A stretch of 33,222 nt of DNA from Oscillospiraceae bacterium. Its GTDB lineage: Bacteria; Bacillota; Clostridia; Oscillospirales; Oscillospiraceae. The position numbers were made by a program, and so were the translations under genes. Below are positions 22,452 to 29,265 of this stretch, piece after piece. The DNA is taken from contig JAKSQI010000001.1 of the NCBI GenBank assembly GCA_024404215.1, positions 1 to 33,222 of the forward strand, read 5' to 3'. The notes beneath the pieces are model-generated. The model was not told where the DNA came from. It saw only the letters and a list, made by a program, of their open reading frames with translations, and did not search any database. Numbering within the stretch: the stretch's first letter is position 1; every line of letters begins with the position of its first letter.

Positions 22452-23203
22452 ATGCCGTTGAAGTGGAAAACCTGAAGGTGAGCTTTTATTCCCATAAAAG
22501 CAACTCCTTTGTCCATGCCGTAGATGACGTTAGCTTTACTCTTGGCGAAAATGAGTTTTTGGGCTTGGTTGGTGAATCCGGCTGCGGAAAAAGCACCATT
22601 GCCCGTATGCTGATGGGGCTGCAGATTCCCGACGGCGGCACCATTCGCATCAAAGGGAAAGAAATCAAGCCCCCCTATCCTCACAACGTGTACAAGCAGA
22701 TTCAGATGATTTATCAAATGCCTCAGGACTCCTTCGACCCCCGCCGGAAGGTGGGGACCTGTATTACTGAAATACAGAGTAATTTCGGCGTAAACAAGAG
22801 GGAGGCCAGAGACTTTACCATGCATCTGCTGACCAGGGTTGGCTTGACGGAGGAGTACTATAATAAGTATCCCCATGAGATGAGCGGTGGAGAATGTCAG
22901 CGGGCGGCCATTGCTCGTTCTCTGTCCTTGAAGCCGGATGTACTGATTTGCGATGAGCCTACCAGTGCCTTGGATGTAAGTGTACAGGCCCAGGTGGTGG
23001 AGCTCCTGGCTCAGCTTCGCAAGGAAATGAAGCTGGGGGTCCTCTTTATTTCCCATGACCTGGCGTTGGTACAAGGTCTCTGCGATTCTGTCATGGTCAT
23101 GTATCAAGGCAAAATTGTGGAACGGGGCAGCGCAAAAGAAATCACCCAAAACCCCCGGGAAGACTATACACGCAAGCTTTTAAGTTCAGTCTTGTTGGTC
23201 TAA
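22448..23203 (+). CDS. ABC transporter ATP-binding protein 2 (NikE/OppF/DppF-like)
   Basis: This 251-residue ATPase has Walker A GESGCGKST (about residues 41-49), Q-loop IYQMPQDSFDPRRKVG, signature MSGGECQRAAIA, Walker B LICDEPTSALD and FISHDLALV. The start ATG at 22448 overlaps the previous stop as ATGA and has GGGAGGG six bases upstream, so it is preferred to an in-frame ATG nine codons earlier. It is shorter than many OppF proteins because the C-terminal cysteine extension is missing, as is common for NikE. It is the last gene of the methyltransferase-transporter operon, and I see no clear terminator after it. Confidence 0.92.
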   Translation: MNAVEVENLKVSFYSHKSNSFVHAVDDVSFTLGENEFLGLVGESGCGKSTIARMLMGLQIPDGGTIRIKGKEIKPPYPHNVYKQIQMIYQMPQDSFDPRRKVGTCITEIQSNFGVNKREARDFTMHLLTRVGLTEEYYNKYPHEMSGGECQRAAIARSLSLKPDVLICDEPTSALDVSVQAQVVELLAQLRKEMKLGVLFISHDLALVQGLCDSVMVMYQGKIVERGSAKEITQNPREDYTRKLLSSVLLV

Positions 23204-23244
23204 CCTGTTTAAAAGCCGGGGCAAAATGAATAATTGCTGGAAAG

Positions 23245-23290
23245 TATCCCCCCTGGGGGCTTAACAAAATCCCGCGATTTGTTGTACTAT
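23245..23290 (+). promoter_or_regulatory. Promoter with CCCCCC-T-GGGGG operator for the DUF2292 gene
   Basis: TAT-CCCCCC-T-GGGGG-C (23245-23260) abuts the -35 box TTAACA (23261-23266), with TACTAT 18 bp on (23285-23290). The 19-base core TATCCCCCCTGGGGGCTTA is identical to that at 16363. The leader then has a CCCTTCCCC/GGGGTAGGG hairpin (23302-23329). Confidence 0.75.
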
Positions 23291-23351
23291 TATCCCAGTA
23301 GCCCTTCCCCCTTTGCCGATGGGGTAGGGAAAATCCGATGAGGTGAACCCT

Positions 23352-23501
23352 ATGGCAGAAAACCGTGAATGGAAACTAACTGAGAAGGAAGAAAAGCTGT
23401 TGGCCATGCTGCGTGAAATTCGATTTGGTGAAGTGGTGATTCATGTGGCGGATGGTCAGCCGGTGCGTGCGGAAGAGGTCCGCAAGAGTATTAAATTCTG
23501 A
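23352..23501 (+). CDS. DUF2292 (YezD-like) small protein
   Basis: This 49-residue protein starts at an ATG with GAGGTG eight bases upstream. It has a charged helical first half (WKLTEKEEKLLAMLREI) and a short beta-like second half, FGEVVIHVADGQPVRAEEVR then KSIKF. This is the pattern of the DUF2292 family typified by B. subtilis YezD, small proteins of unknown role that are often found near sulfur or metal metabolism genes. It lies between the ABC transporter operon and the His-rich protein gene and shares their operator motif, which links it to the same response. The function is unknown. Confidence 0.8.
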   Translation: MAENREWKLTEKEEKLLAMLREIRFGEVVIHVADGQPVRAEEVRKSIKF

Positions 23502-23533
23502 CGGTTTGGAAAACAAGAAAAATACTTGTGTTT

Positions 23534-23578
23534 TATCCCCCAGGGGGGCTTTAAAGCAAAGCCGACCGGTGTTATACT
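23534..23578 (+). promoter_or_regulatory. Promoter with CCCCC-A-GGGGGG operator for the His-rich protein gene
   Basis: TAT-CCCCC-A-GGGGGG-C (23534-23549) abuts the -35 box TTTAAA (23550-23555), with a 17-bp spacer and -10 box TATACT (23573-23578). The dyad is the third copy and has the same distance to -35 as the other two. Confidence 0.75.
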
Positions 23579-23616
23579 AAGACCGTTAATTCCTCTCATA
23601 ACCTTTCTGGGAAGAG

Positions 23617-23645
23617 CCGCACTCCGGTGAGGGAGTGCGGTTTTT
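23617..23645 (+). terminator. Leader terminator before the His-rich protein gene
   Basis: A perfect 9-bp stem (CCGCACTCC/GGAGTGCGG) is followed by five T residues. It lies about 40 bases after the -10 box and 65 bases before the ATG, so the transcript must pass it. A second hairpin (around 23654-23673) follows. This may be attenuation control. Confidence 0.85.
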
Positions 23646-23709
23646 CATAGGGCTCCGGCAGACTGCCGGGAGAGGGATGGAGTCGAAATAAGAATAAAGG
23701 AGTACCGTT

Positions 23710-24138
23710 ATGCATTTGGAACACGATATTGTGGGCAGCGAGCATGAGCATACGCACACCCACGAGCATACCCACGAGCACACCCATGAAAATGGCGAGA
23801 CCCATCAGCATGCCCATACCCATGAGCATTGTCACAGCCACGGCCATGACCATGAGCATACCCATGACCATGCTCATGACCACGACCACGCCCATGAGCA
23901 TTGCCACGACCACGAGCACAGCCATGATCACGGCCATGGGGAGGCCGATAACCGCCTCTATGCATTGATGAATTACATGGCCGGCCATAATGCCGACCAC
24001 ACCAAGGAATTGGCTGAACTGGCTGTCCAGCTGAAGGACAGCGGCAAGGAATCTGCCTATAACAAGGTAATGGCCGCTGTAGAAGAATTCGGAAAGGGCA
24101 ATGACCTGCTGGCAGAGGCCCTGAAGGAACTGAACTGA
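23710..24138 (+). CDS. Histidine-rich putative nickel/cobalt-binding protein
   Basis: This 142-residue protein has an N-terminal half (about residues 11-77) made of His-x and His-acid repeats (HEHTHTHEHTHEHTHENGE, HDHEHTHDHAHDHDHAHEHC). About half of these residues are histidine, mixed with Asp, Glu and two Cys. The C-terminal ~65 residues form a helical domain (LYALMNYMAGHNADHTKELAEL, ending DLLAEALKELN). There is no signal peptide, so it should bind metals in the cytoplasm as a store, buffer or chaperone. Nickel, cobalt and zinc are the usual ligands of such tails, as in HypB and SlyD. AAAGGAG lies upstream of the ATG. The shared operator ties it to the methyltransferase-ABC operon. The low-complexity region may vary in length between strains. 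Confidence 0.87.
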   Translation: MHLEHDIVGSEHEHTHTHEHTHEHTHENGETHQHAHTHEHCHSHGHDHEHTHDHAHDHDHAHEHCHDHEHSHDHGHGEADNRLYALMNYMAGHNADHTKELAELAVQLKDSGKESAYNKVMAAVEEFGKGNDLLAEALKELN

Positions 24139-24171
24139 GTTCCGCTGAGGTAAGCGAAAAACGAGAAAGAA

Positions 24172-24206
24172 CCCCGTGCTTCCGTCATGAGAAGCACGGG
24201 GCTTTT
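24172..24206. terminator. Terminator between the His-rich gene and dus
   Basis: An 11-bp perfect stem (CCCCGTGCTTC/GAAGCACGGGG) is followed on the plus strand by CTTTTG, and on the minus strand by a T-rich stretch. It can serve both convergent genes. Confidence 0.88.
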
Positions 24207-24223
24207 GTCGTTTTTGGAAGGAA

Positions 24224-25186
24224 TTAAAGCTCCTCCGGGGGCAAATAACCGGCGGGATTCCGCAGCGGACAGCTGTCCATAAGCTCAGCCAGGGCGGCAC
24301 GGTAGCCGACAGCATCCGAGGCCTTCATCAGCTTTTTCAGCGGGCGGCGGTTATCGGAAAAGGCCTGGCCCAGGTAGGCCCAATGCTCTTTCATTCGCAT
24401 CAGCACCTGCCGCTCCTGCCCCAGCAGGGAGATGTAAGCCTCCCAGAGACTATCCAAAAAGGGGAGAAGCTCTTCCTTTGTCAATGGGGTGCTGCCCTTC
24501 AGCTCGGCAAAGAGCTTTGGGTTGGCGGCTGCTCCGCGGCCCAGCATTACCATGTCGGTATCCGGGTTGGCGGAGGCAAAGGCAGAAACCGACTCGCGGT
24601 CAAAAAGGTTGCCGTTGTAGCAAAGGGGCAGGCGGCTGTTGGCCTTGGCATAAGCCCACAGTTCGGCATCCGGCAGGCCCTTATACTGCTGCCGACGCAC
24701 CCGGGGGTGAAGAATCAGCAGGGAGGCCGGATATTGGTTGTACAGCTCCAGCAGGGCCGGAAACTCCTCCGGGCTTTCCATGCCCAGTCGGGTTTTCAGG
24801 GAGATGGCAATGGGGGAGCCGGCAAATACACCGTCCAGCAGAGCATTGAGCAGGTCCGGTTGGTTCAGCAGGCCGGCGCCCTTTTTTTTGCTGACCATGG
24901 TGCCGGAGGGGCAGCCCAGATTCAGGTTGACCTCGGTATAACCCATGTCCGCCAGGCTGCGGATGGCCCAAAGCATATCCTCCGGGTTGTGCCCAATAAG
25001 CTGGGGAATAACCCCCTTGTCTGCCTGAGCTTCTACCTCACGCAGCTCCCGGGGGGTGAAAACCCGGTCCTGAGTAGGGGAGAGGAAGGGGGTGTACCAG
25101 GCGTCCGGGGCGTCAAAGTGCCGGGTCAGAACCCGGCGCCATACGTGGCCGGTTACCCCCTGCATGGGGGCGCAGATGTATCGCAT
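24224..25186 (-). CDS. tRNA-dihydrouridine synthase family protein
   Basis: This 320-residue flavoenzyme should reduce uridine to dihydrouridine in tRNA using NAD(P)H. It has the Dus TIM-barrel landmarks: APMQGVTGHVWR at the N-terminus, VIPQLIGHNPEDM, EVNLNLGCPSGTMVSKKKGAG (with the catalytic Cys in GCP), ISLKTRLGM, and LILHPRVRRQQYKG with the phosphate/FMN residues. YNGNLFD and MLGRGAAANPKLF follow. The length is normal for Dus. The ATG lies 7 bases after the stop of the flavin oxidoreductase gene, so the two are probably co-transcribed. queH, another tRNA modification gene, lies further upstream. Which tRNA position is modified cannot be told. Confidence 0.9.
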   Translation of the reverse strand: MRYICAPMQGVTGHVWRRVLTRHFDAPDAWYTPFLSPTQDRVFTPRELREVEAQADKGVIPQLIGHNPEDMLWAIRSLADMGYTEVNLNLGCPSGTMVSKKKGAGLLNQPDLLNALLDGVFAGSPIAISLKTRLGMESPEEFPALLELYNQYPASLLILHPRVRRQQYKGLPDAELWAYAKANSRLPLCYNGNLFDRESVSAFASANPDTDMVMLGRGAAANPKLFAELKGSTPLTKEELLPFLDSLWEAYISLLGQERQVLMRMKEHWAYLGQAFSDNRRPLKKLMKASDAVGYRAALAELMDSCPLRNPAGYLPPEEL

Positions 25187-25193
25187 GAGCTGC

Positions 25194-27188
25194 TTACCGC
25201 CGGCCCAGATCCTGGGCTACATAGTGGGCGGTGTGAGTGGCTTCATAGATGTTTTTAGGCATGACGCAGTCACCCACCTGATAGAACTCGGGAACGGCAA
25301 AACGCAGAGCACTTGCCTCCTCACGAAGGGGGCGCTGGCCCACGGCATAGATGATGGTATCGGCGGGGAAGGTAACCTGTCCGCTTTCCCCGTCGGGCAG
25401 GAAGATGCCGGTTCCAAAACGGAAGCCGGGCTCAGCCTTGGCACCGGTGTATTCGCACAGCAGCCCCTCTTCGGTTACGGCCAGAGCTCGGGTGGCAGGG
25501 CTGACCTTGACCTTCTGCTTCTTCAGCTCACCGGTCAGTGCCAGACCATGCAGTACATTGCCGCCGTCATTGAGCCTGGGCTCCATTTCCACCACGGTGA
25601 CCTCATGGCCTCGTGAGGACAGCCAGACGGACAGCTCCAGGCCCACCAGACCGCCGCCCAGAATCACTACCCGCTTTCCGGCCTTTTCCGGGTGGGTATA
25701 GATTTCCTCGGCGCCGAATACATGGGGGCTGTCAATACCCGGCAGCTTGGGCTTCACCGGACGGGCGCCCAAAGCACAGATAACGGCATCCGGGGCAAGG
25801 TCACGAATCAGGTCGGCGGTGACCTCGGTGTTCAGCCGAACCTCAATGTTGGGCTGACGGCTGATGAGCCGGGTCTGCAGGGCAATGTATTGGCTCAGCT
25901 TTTCTTTAAAGGGCACCTGTTCTTCACAAAGCAGGGCACCGCCCAAACGGTCCGTCTTCTCGCAGAGAATGACCTGATGGCCGTTTTCTCCGGCGGTGAG
26001 GGCGGCCTGCATGCCTGCCATGCCTCCGCCGGCAACCAGCACCCGCTTGCTTACCTGGCGAATGGGGGCCTGATGCATCTCGTACTCGTGGCCGATTTCC
26101 GGGTTAATGGCACAGGGGATTATGGCGGATTGCATGTGGGTGGAGAAGCAGAAGAGACAGCGCATGCACTTGCGAACCTCATCCTCCCGTCCGGTCAGCA
26201 GCTTTTTGGGCAGGTCCGGGTCAGCAATCAGCCCCCTGGCCATTTCCACAACATCGGCCTTGCCGGAGGCAATGATTTCTTCCAGCAGCTCCGGCTCACT
26301 GAGAGCGCCTACCGTTGCAACCGGGGACTGCTTCACATGCTTTTTGATTTCGGCAGCATATTTTACATTGGCACCGTCTGCCAGAAACATGCTGGGGTGG
26401 GTAACGGTAAACACCTCGGCTACCTCGTGGCTGCCGGTGGATACATGAATCAGATCCACATGGCCGTCCAGCTGCTTGGCCTGGGCAATGCCCTCCTCAA
26501 TGTGGTAGCCGCCGGGATGAACCTCATCACCCACCATGCGCATCTCAACCGGAAAGCCCTTGCCGCAGAGCTGATGAATGCGGTCGGCGATGGCAACGGC
26601 CAGACGGGCGCGGTTTTCCATGCTGCCGCCCCATTTGTCCTTGCGGTTGTTACTGGGGTCCAAAAACTGGGTTATCAGCCAGCCGTGACCGCCATGGACG
26701 GTAACCATGCCGAAGCCCAACTGCTTGGCATAGAGGGCGGCTCGGGCGTGCTGTTCAATGACCTCTAGAATCTGTTCCTCTGTCATGGCGTGGATTTCCT
26801 GGCCGAAGGGACTGATGCCGTCAACCGGGCCATAAAGGGGGGCACCCAGGGAAGCAGAATGGTAGGCAGCATTACCGGCGTCAATGAGCTCAATGGAGGC
26901 TACAGCGCCGTGGCGGGAAATGGAGTGGGCAATGTCACTGAGCTTCTGGTTTTCTGCATCGTTCCAGAGATTAATCTGCAGCCCTCTGGCCCGGCCGTTC
27001 TCATTGGGGCAGGCGTCGCCGATGCAGACGCTGGCAGCGCCGCCGATGGCCTTGCGCTCATAATAGCCGCAGCTGTAGCGCTCCGGCTCAATGGCTACAC
27101 CGGTTGGGGAGTTGAAAATGCGGTTACGGAAAAACTGATTGCCCAGTACAATGGGCTCAAACAAATGGGGGTATTTGAATGCAGACAT
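25194..27188 (-). CDS. Old Yellow Enzyme-type NADH:flavin oxidoreductase (2,4-dienoyl-CoA reductase-like)
   Basis: This 664-residue, three-cofactor enzyme has an N-terminal FMN barrel at residues 1-335. Landmarks are LFEPIVLGNQFFRNRIFNSP, VHGGHGWLITQFLDPSNNRK then WGGSMENRARL, and ARGLIADPDLP. Next comes a [4Fe-4S] site with Cys341, Cys344, Cys347 and Cys359 (C-x2-C-x2-C-x11-C), then a FAD/NAD(P)H domain with two Rossmann fingerprints (VLVAGGGMAGMQAA near 383 and VVILGGGLVGLEL near 500). This is the architecture of 2,4-dienoyl-CoA reductase, 2-enoate reductase and BaiCD/BaiH-type enzymes that reduce activated C=C bonds. The substrate could be an unsaturated acid, steroid or dienoyl-CoA. AAGGAGG precedes the ATG. 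It leads a two-gene unit with dus. Confidence 0.9.
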   Translation of the reverse strand: MSAFKYPHLFEPIVLGNQFFRNRIFNSPTGVAIEPERYSCGYYERKAIGGAASVCIGDACPNENGRARGLQINLWNDAENQKLSDIAHSISRHGAVASIELIDAGNAAYHSASLGAPLYGPVDGISPFGQEIHAMTEEQILEVIEQHARAALYAKQLGFGMVTVHGGHGWLITQFLDPSNNRKDKWGGSMENRARLAVAIADRIHQLCGKGFPVEMRMVGDEVHPGGYHIEEGIAQAKQLDGHVDLIHVSTGSHEVAEVFTVTHPSMFLADGANVKYAAEIKKHVKQSPVATVGALSEPELLEEIIASGKADVVEMARGLIADPDLPKKLLTGREDEVRKCMRCLFCFSTHMQSAIIPCAINPEIGHEYEMHQAPIRQVSKRVLVAGGGMAGMQAALTAGENGHQVILCEKTDRLGGALLCEEQVPFKEKLSQYIALQTRLISRQPNIEVRLNTEVTADLIRDLAPDAVICALGARPVKPKLPGIDSPHVFGAEEIYTHPEKAGKRVVILGGGLVGLELSVWLSSRGHEVTVVEMEPRLNDGGNVLHGLALTGELKKQKVKVSPATRALAVTEEGLLCEYTGAKAEPGFRFGTGIFLPDGESGQVTFPADTIIYAVGQRPLREEASALRFAVPEFYQVGDCVMPKNIYEATHTAHYVAQDLGRR

Positions 27189-27276
27189 GGAATAGCCTCC
27201 TTATTATCGTTTTATGGGAAACAGAAATACGGATGAGAGCATCGGCTGTTAAAGACCGGGTGGCAGGATGCGACAC

Positions 27277-27350
27277 AGGTATTGCAGTGTAGGTATTGCA
27301 GTGTAGGCATTGCAGCGCAGGCATTGCAGCGCAGGCATTGCAGTGTAGGT
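27277..27350. repeat. 14-bp tandem repeat, five copies
   Basis: The unit AGGYATTGCAGYGY is repeated head to tail five times (27277-27346) and is followed by a partial sixth. Copies 1, 2 and 5 end in GTGT and copies 3 and 4 in GCGC. The unit length is not a multiple of three and it lies outside genes, 90 bases upstream of the flavin oxidoreductase gene, so it is a non-coding minisatellite that may vary in copy number. Confidence 0.9.
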
Positions 27351-27378
27351 GATATACCGTGTGGCTCGTCCTCCCCAC

Positions 27379-27413
27379 CCTCTCCCTGCCGCCCGCAGGG
27401 CGGCAGGGAGAGG
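27379..27413. repeat. Perfect 16-bp inverted repeat
   Basis: CCTCTCCCTGCCGCCC and its exact complement are separated by GCA. It lies 14 bases past the queH stop, but no T-run follows on either strand, so it is more like a dispersed palindromic element than a classic terminator. Confidence 0.8.
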
Positions 27414-27426
27414 AACAGTGGCGGGA

Positions 27427-28044
27427 TTACGGCTGCAGATGCCCCTTGGAGAATTCACAGCCGCAGTAGTCCTGGCGATAGAGATCATACTCCTTGGAGA
27501 GAATGGTGCTGCGCTTGAAGCCTTCCTTTTTCTTAAAATCCGAGGGCAGCCAGGCCACCCCGTATTTCTCGGCCAAACTGCGGCCTATGGCATTGATGCG
27601 GGGAGCGTCCTTATGGGGGCTGACGGTAAGGGTGGCGGCAAAATAGTCATACCCTCCCTCTTTAGCGGCCTTGGCAGCCTCCTCCAGACGGAGGATAAAG
27701 CAGGCGGTGCAGCGGGCGCCGCCCTCCGGCTCCTGCTCCAGTCCGGCAGCAGCTTCAGCAAAGGGAACGTGGTCATAGGGGGCCACCACCAGGGAAACCG
27801 GATTGGGGTATTGGGCCCGCTCCAGCAGCTGCTGCTGGGCCTGCATCCGGCGCTGATACTCTTCGGCGGTGTCCATATTAGGGTTGTAGTAGAAGACGGT
27901 AACCCGGAAATAACGGGCTAAGTATTCCAGCACATAGCTGCTGCAAGGGCCGCAGCAGCTGTGAAGCAGCAGGGTGGGCTTCTCGCCGGCCTTCACGTGG
28001 CCGGCGATAATGTCATCCATCAGCCGCTGGTAGTTTTCTTTCAT
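27427..28044 (-). CDS. queH: Epoxyqueuosine reductase QueH
   Basis: This 205-residue protein should reduce epoxyqueuosine to queuosine in the wobble position of tRNAs. It belongs to the QueH (DUF208) family, which replaces the cobalamin-dependent QueG in many anaerobes. Diagnostic cysteine motifs are all present: HSCCGPC (Cys30, Cys31, Cys34), GARCTACF (near residues 109-116) and DYCGCEFS near the C-terminus. These ligate a [4Fe-4S] cluster and an adjacent iron. SPHKDA is also conserved. AGGTGAT precedes the ATG. It follows the P-loop gene terminator on the same strand. No other queuosine synthesis gene is in the window. Confidence 0.93.
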   Translation of the reverse strand: MKENYQRLMDDIIAGHVKAGEKPTLLLHSCCGPCSSYVLEYLARYFRVTVFYYNPNMDTAEEYQRRMQAQQQLLERAQYPNPVSLVVAPYDHVPFAEAAAGLEQEPEGGARCTACFILRLEEAAKAAKEGGYDYFAATLTVSPHKDAPRINAIGRSLAEKYGVAWLPSDFKKKEGFKRSTILSKEYDLYRQDYCGCEFSKGHLQP

Positions 28045-28063
28045 TTCATCACCTGTGTCTATG

Positions 28064-28094
28064 AAAAAAGCCTGCCATGCAGGGCACGGCAGGC
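28064..28094 (-). terminator. Terminator of the small P-loop gene
   Basis: On the minus strand GCCTGCC/GGCAGGC with an 11-base loop is followed by six T residues. It lies between the P-loop gene stop and the queH start. Confidence 0.85.
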
Positions 28095-28109
28095 CTAAAT
28101 CAGCTTATC

Positions 28110-28520
28110 TTAGAACAGAGCCTTAACCTTATCGGAAGCCAAAGCAACATCAGCACTCAAGGTCATGGTGAAGTTTACGCCTTCCTTTTCGGAGAAAGCA
28201 ACGCACCACTCAATGAAGGCCTCAGCCTCGGCGTCGTAAGGACGGTCAACAATCTTGAACAGGTTGTCAATGTAGATGTGGGTGATGTCATAGTTGCCGG
28301 CGTGCATGCCGCAAACAAAGCCGCGCAGGGCATCATAATTTACAAGGCTGTAATCGGAAGCGGCAACCAAACGAACAGAGTGGGGCAGGTCATAGGTCAG
28401 CTGGGGCTTGCGCTCAATGCAAACAATGTTGCCGGGCTCAGCCTCTGCAGCAGCAGTAACCAAATCAACCAACTGCTTTGTTTTACCGGAACCCTTCAGG
28501 CCCATGATAACTTTAACCAT
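28110..28520 (-). CDS. Small P-loop protein of unknown function
   Basis: This 136-residue cytoplasmic protein begins with MVKVIMGLKGSGKTKQL, a clear Walker A motif (GLKGSGKT, residues 7-14), followed by a compact alpha/beta sequence. THIYIDNLFKI near residues 80-90 could be the Walker B strand with Asp. It is too short for a full ABC or AAA+ ATPase and resembles small clostridial nucleotide-binding proteins without an assigned role. AGGGAG lies upstream of the ATG. It has its own near-consensus promoter and terminator, so it is a monocistronic and probably well-expressed gene. The function is unknown. Confidence 0.82.
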   Translation of the reverse strand: MVKVIMGLKGSGKTKQLVDLVTAAAEAEPGNIVCIERKPQLTYDLPHSVRLVAASDYSLVNYDALRGFVCGMHAGNYDITHIYIDNLFKIVDRPYDAEAEAFIEWCVAFSEKEGVNFTMTLSADVALASDKVKALF

Positions 28521-28568
28521 ATAAAAACAACTCCCTTAGAAAAGTTTGCGTAGATTTTGCGTTAGCAT

Positions 28569-28597
28569 ATTTTAACATATGCGGTTATGTATGGCAA
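28569..28597 (-). promoter_or_regulatory. Promoter of the small P-loop gene
   Basis: On the minus strand TTGCCA (5 of 6), a 17-bp spacer and TAAAAT (5 of 6) with an extended TG in front lie 49 bases upstream of the ATG. Confidence 0.8.
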
Positions 28598-28623
28598 GAG
28601 TAATTCAAAAAATCCTCTATCTT

Positions 28624-29253
28624 TCAGCCCTTTGCCAGTGCAGGCGTCAGCACAGCCACCATGGGGGCTGTATCCGCCGTAACCGTCAGCCGGCTGCCTT
28701 CAAAGCTTTTTACGCAGTCAGCGGCATAGAGGGCGGTGAAGCTTTCTACCGGAGCAATAACATCGTAGCCGAAGCGGTCAGAACGGAAATGCATGGCGAT
28801 AATGACTTTAGGCTGCAGGGCATCGCACACAGCCTTGGCCATGACGGCATCTATGGTGAAAAAGCCACCTACGGGAATCATCAGCACATCAGGCTTGGCC
28901 ATGGCTTGAAGTGTGACCTCATCGGGCATGTGACCCAAGTCCCCCAGATGAACGGCCCGAAGGCCGGAGGGCAGGTCAAAAACAGAAATGGTGTTAGAAC
29001 CCCGCTGGCTGCCCCGGGTGTCATCGTGCCAGCAGGACAGAGGGGTATGAGTGAAGGGCATGCCCTTGCCGGATAAGGTAACAGCCTGGGCATAGTTATG
29101 GTCTCCGTGGTCGTGGCTGCAGACCACGGCATCTGCCGTAACCTGAATGTCATCCAGTCCAGGGACATAGGACGGCGCGTAAGGGTCGCAGACCACGCTG
29201 CGGCCGTCTTCCTCTATTCGGAAGCAGGAATGGCCAAGCCAGGTAATGTTCAT
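28624..29253 (-). CDS. MBL-fold metal-dependent hydrolase (UPF0173-like)
   Basis: This 209-residue cytoplasmic protein has the short metallo-beta-lactamase form. It opens with MNITWLGHSCFRIE, followed by SHDHGDHN (His47, His49, Asp51, His52), HLGDLGHMP and IIAMHFRSD, which supply the remaining metal ligands. The sequence resembles the UPF0173/YtkL-like group, whose substrate is unsettled. AAGGAGG lies eight bases upstream of the ATG. It follows the DUF3810 gene by 12 bases, so the two are probably co-transcribed. Confidence 0.87.
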   Translation of the reverse strand: MNITWLGHSCFRIEEDGRSVVCDPYAPSYVPGLDDIQVTADAVVCSHDHGDHNYAQAVTLSGKGMPFTHTPLSCWHDDTRGSQRGSNTISVFDLPSGLRAVHLGDLGHMPDEVTLQAMAKPDVLMIPVGGFFTIDAVMAKAVCDALQPKVIIAMHFRSDRFGYDVIAPVESFTALYAADCVKSFEGSRLTVTADTAPMVAVLTPALAKG

Positions 29254-29265
29254 GAAAAATCCTCC

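Noticed and set aside
23596..24315. Minus-strand hydrophobic Met/Val-rich frame opposite the His-rich gene
   Set aside because: The MVMGM-type pattern is simply the complement of CAT/CAC histidine codons; the plus-strand gene has promoter, ribosome site and a non-repetitive C-terminus.
25154..25172. CCCCC-TGCAT-GGGGG as a fourth copy of the operator dyad
   Set aside because: The spacer is 5 bases instead of 1-2, there is no -35 next to it, and it lies inside the dus coding sequence, where it encodes the conserved APMQGV start.
27277..27350. 14-bp tandem repeats as a CRISPR array
   Set aside because: Units are adjacent without spacers, are far shorter than CRISPR repeats, and no cas gene is in the window.
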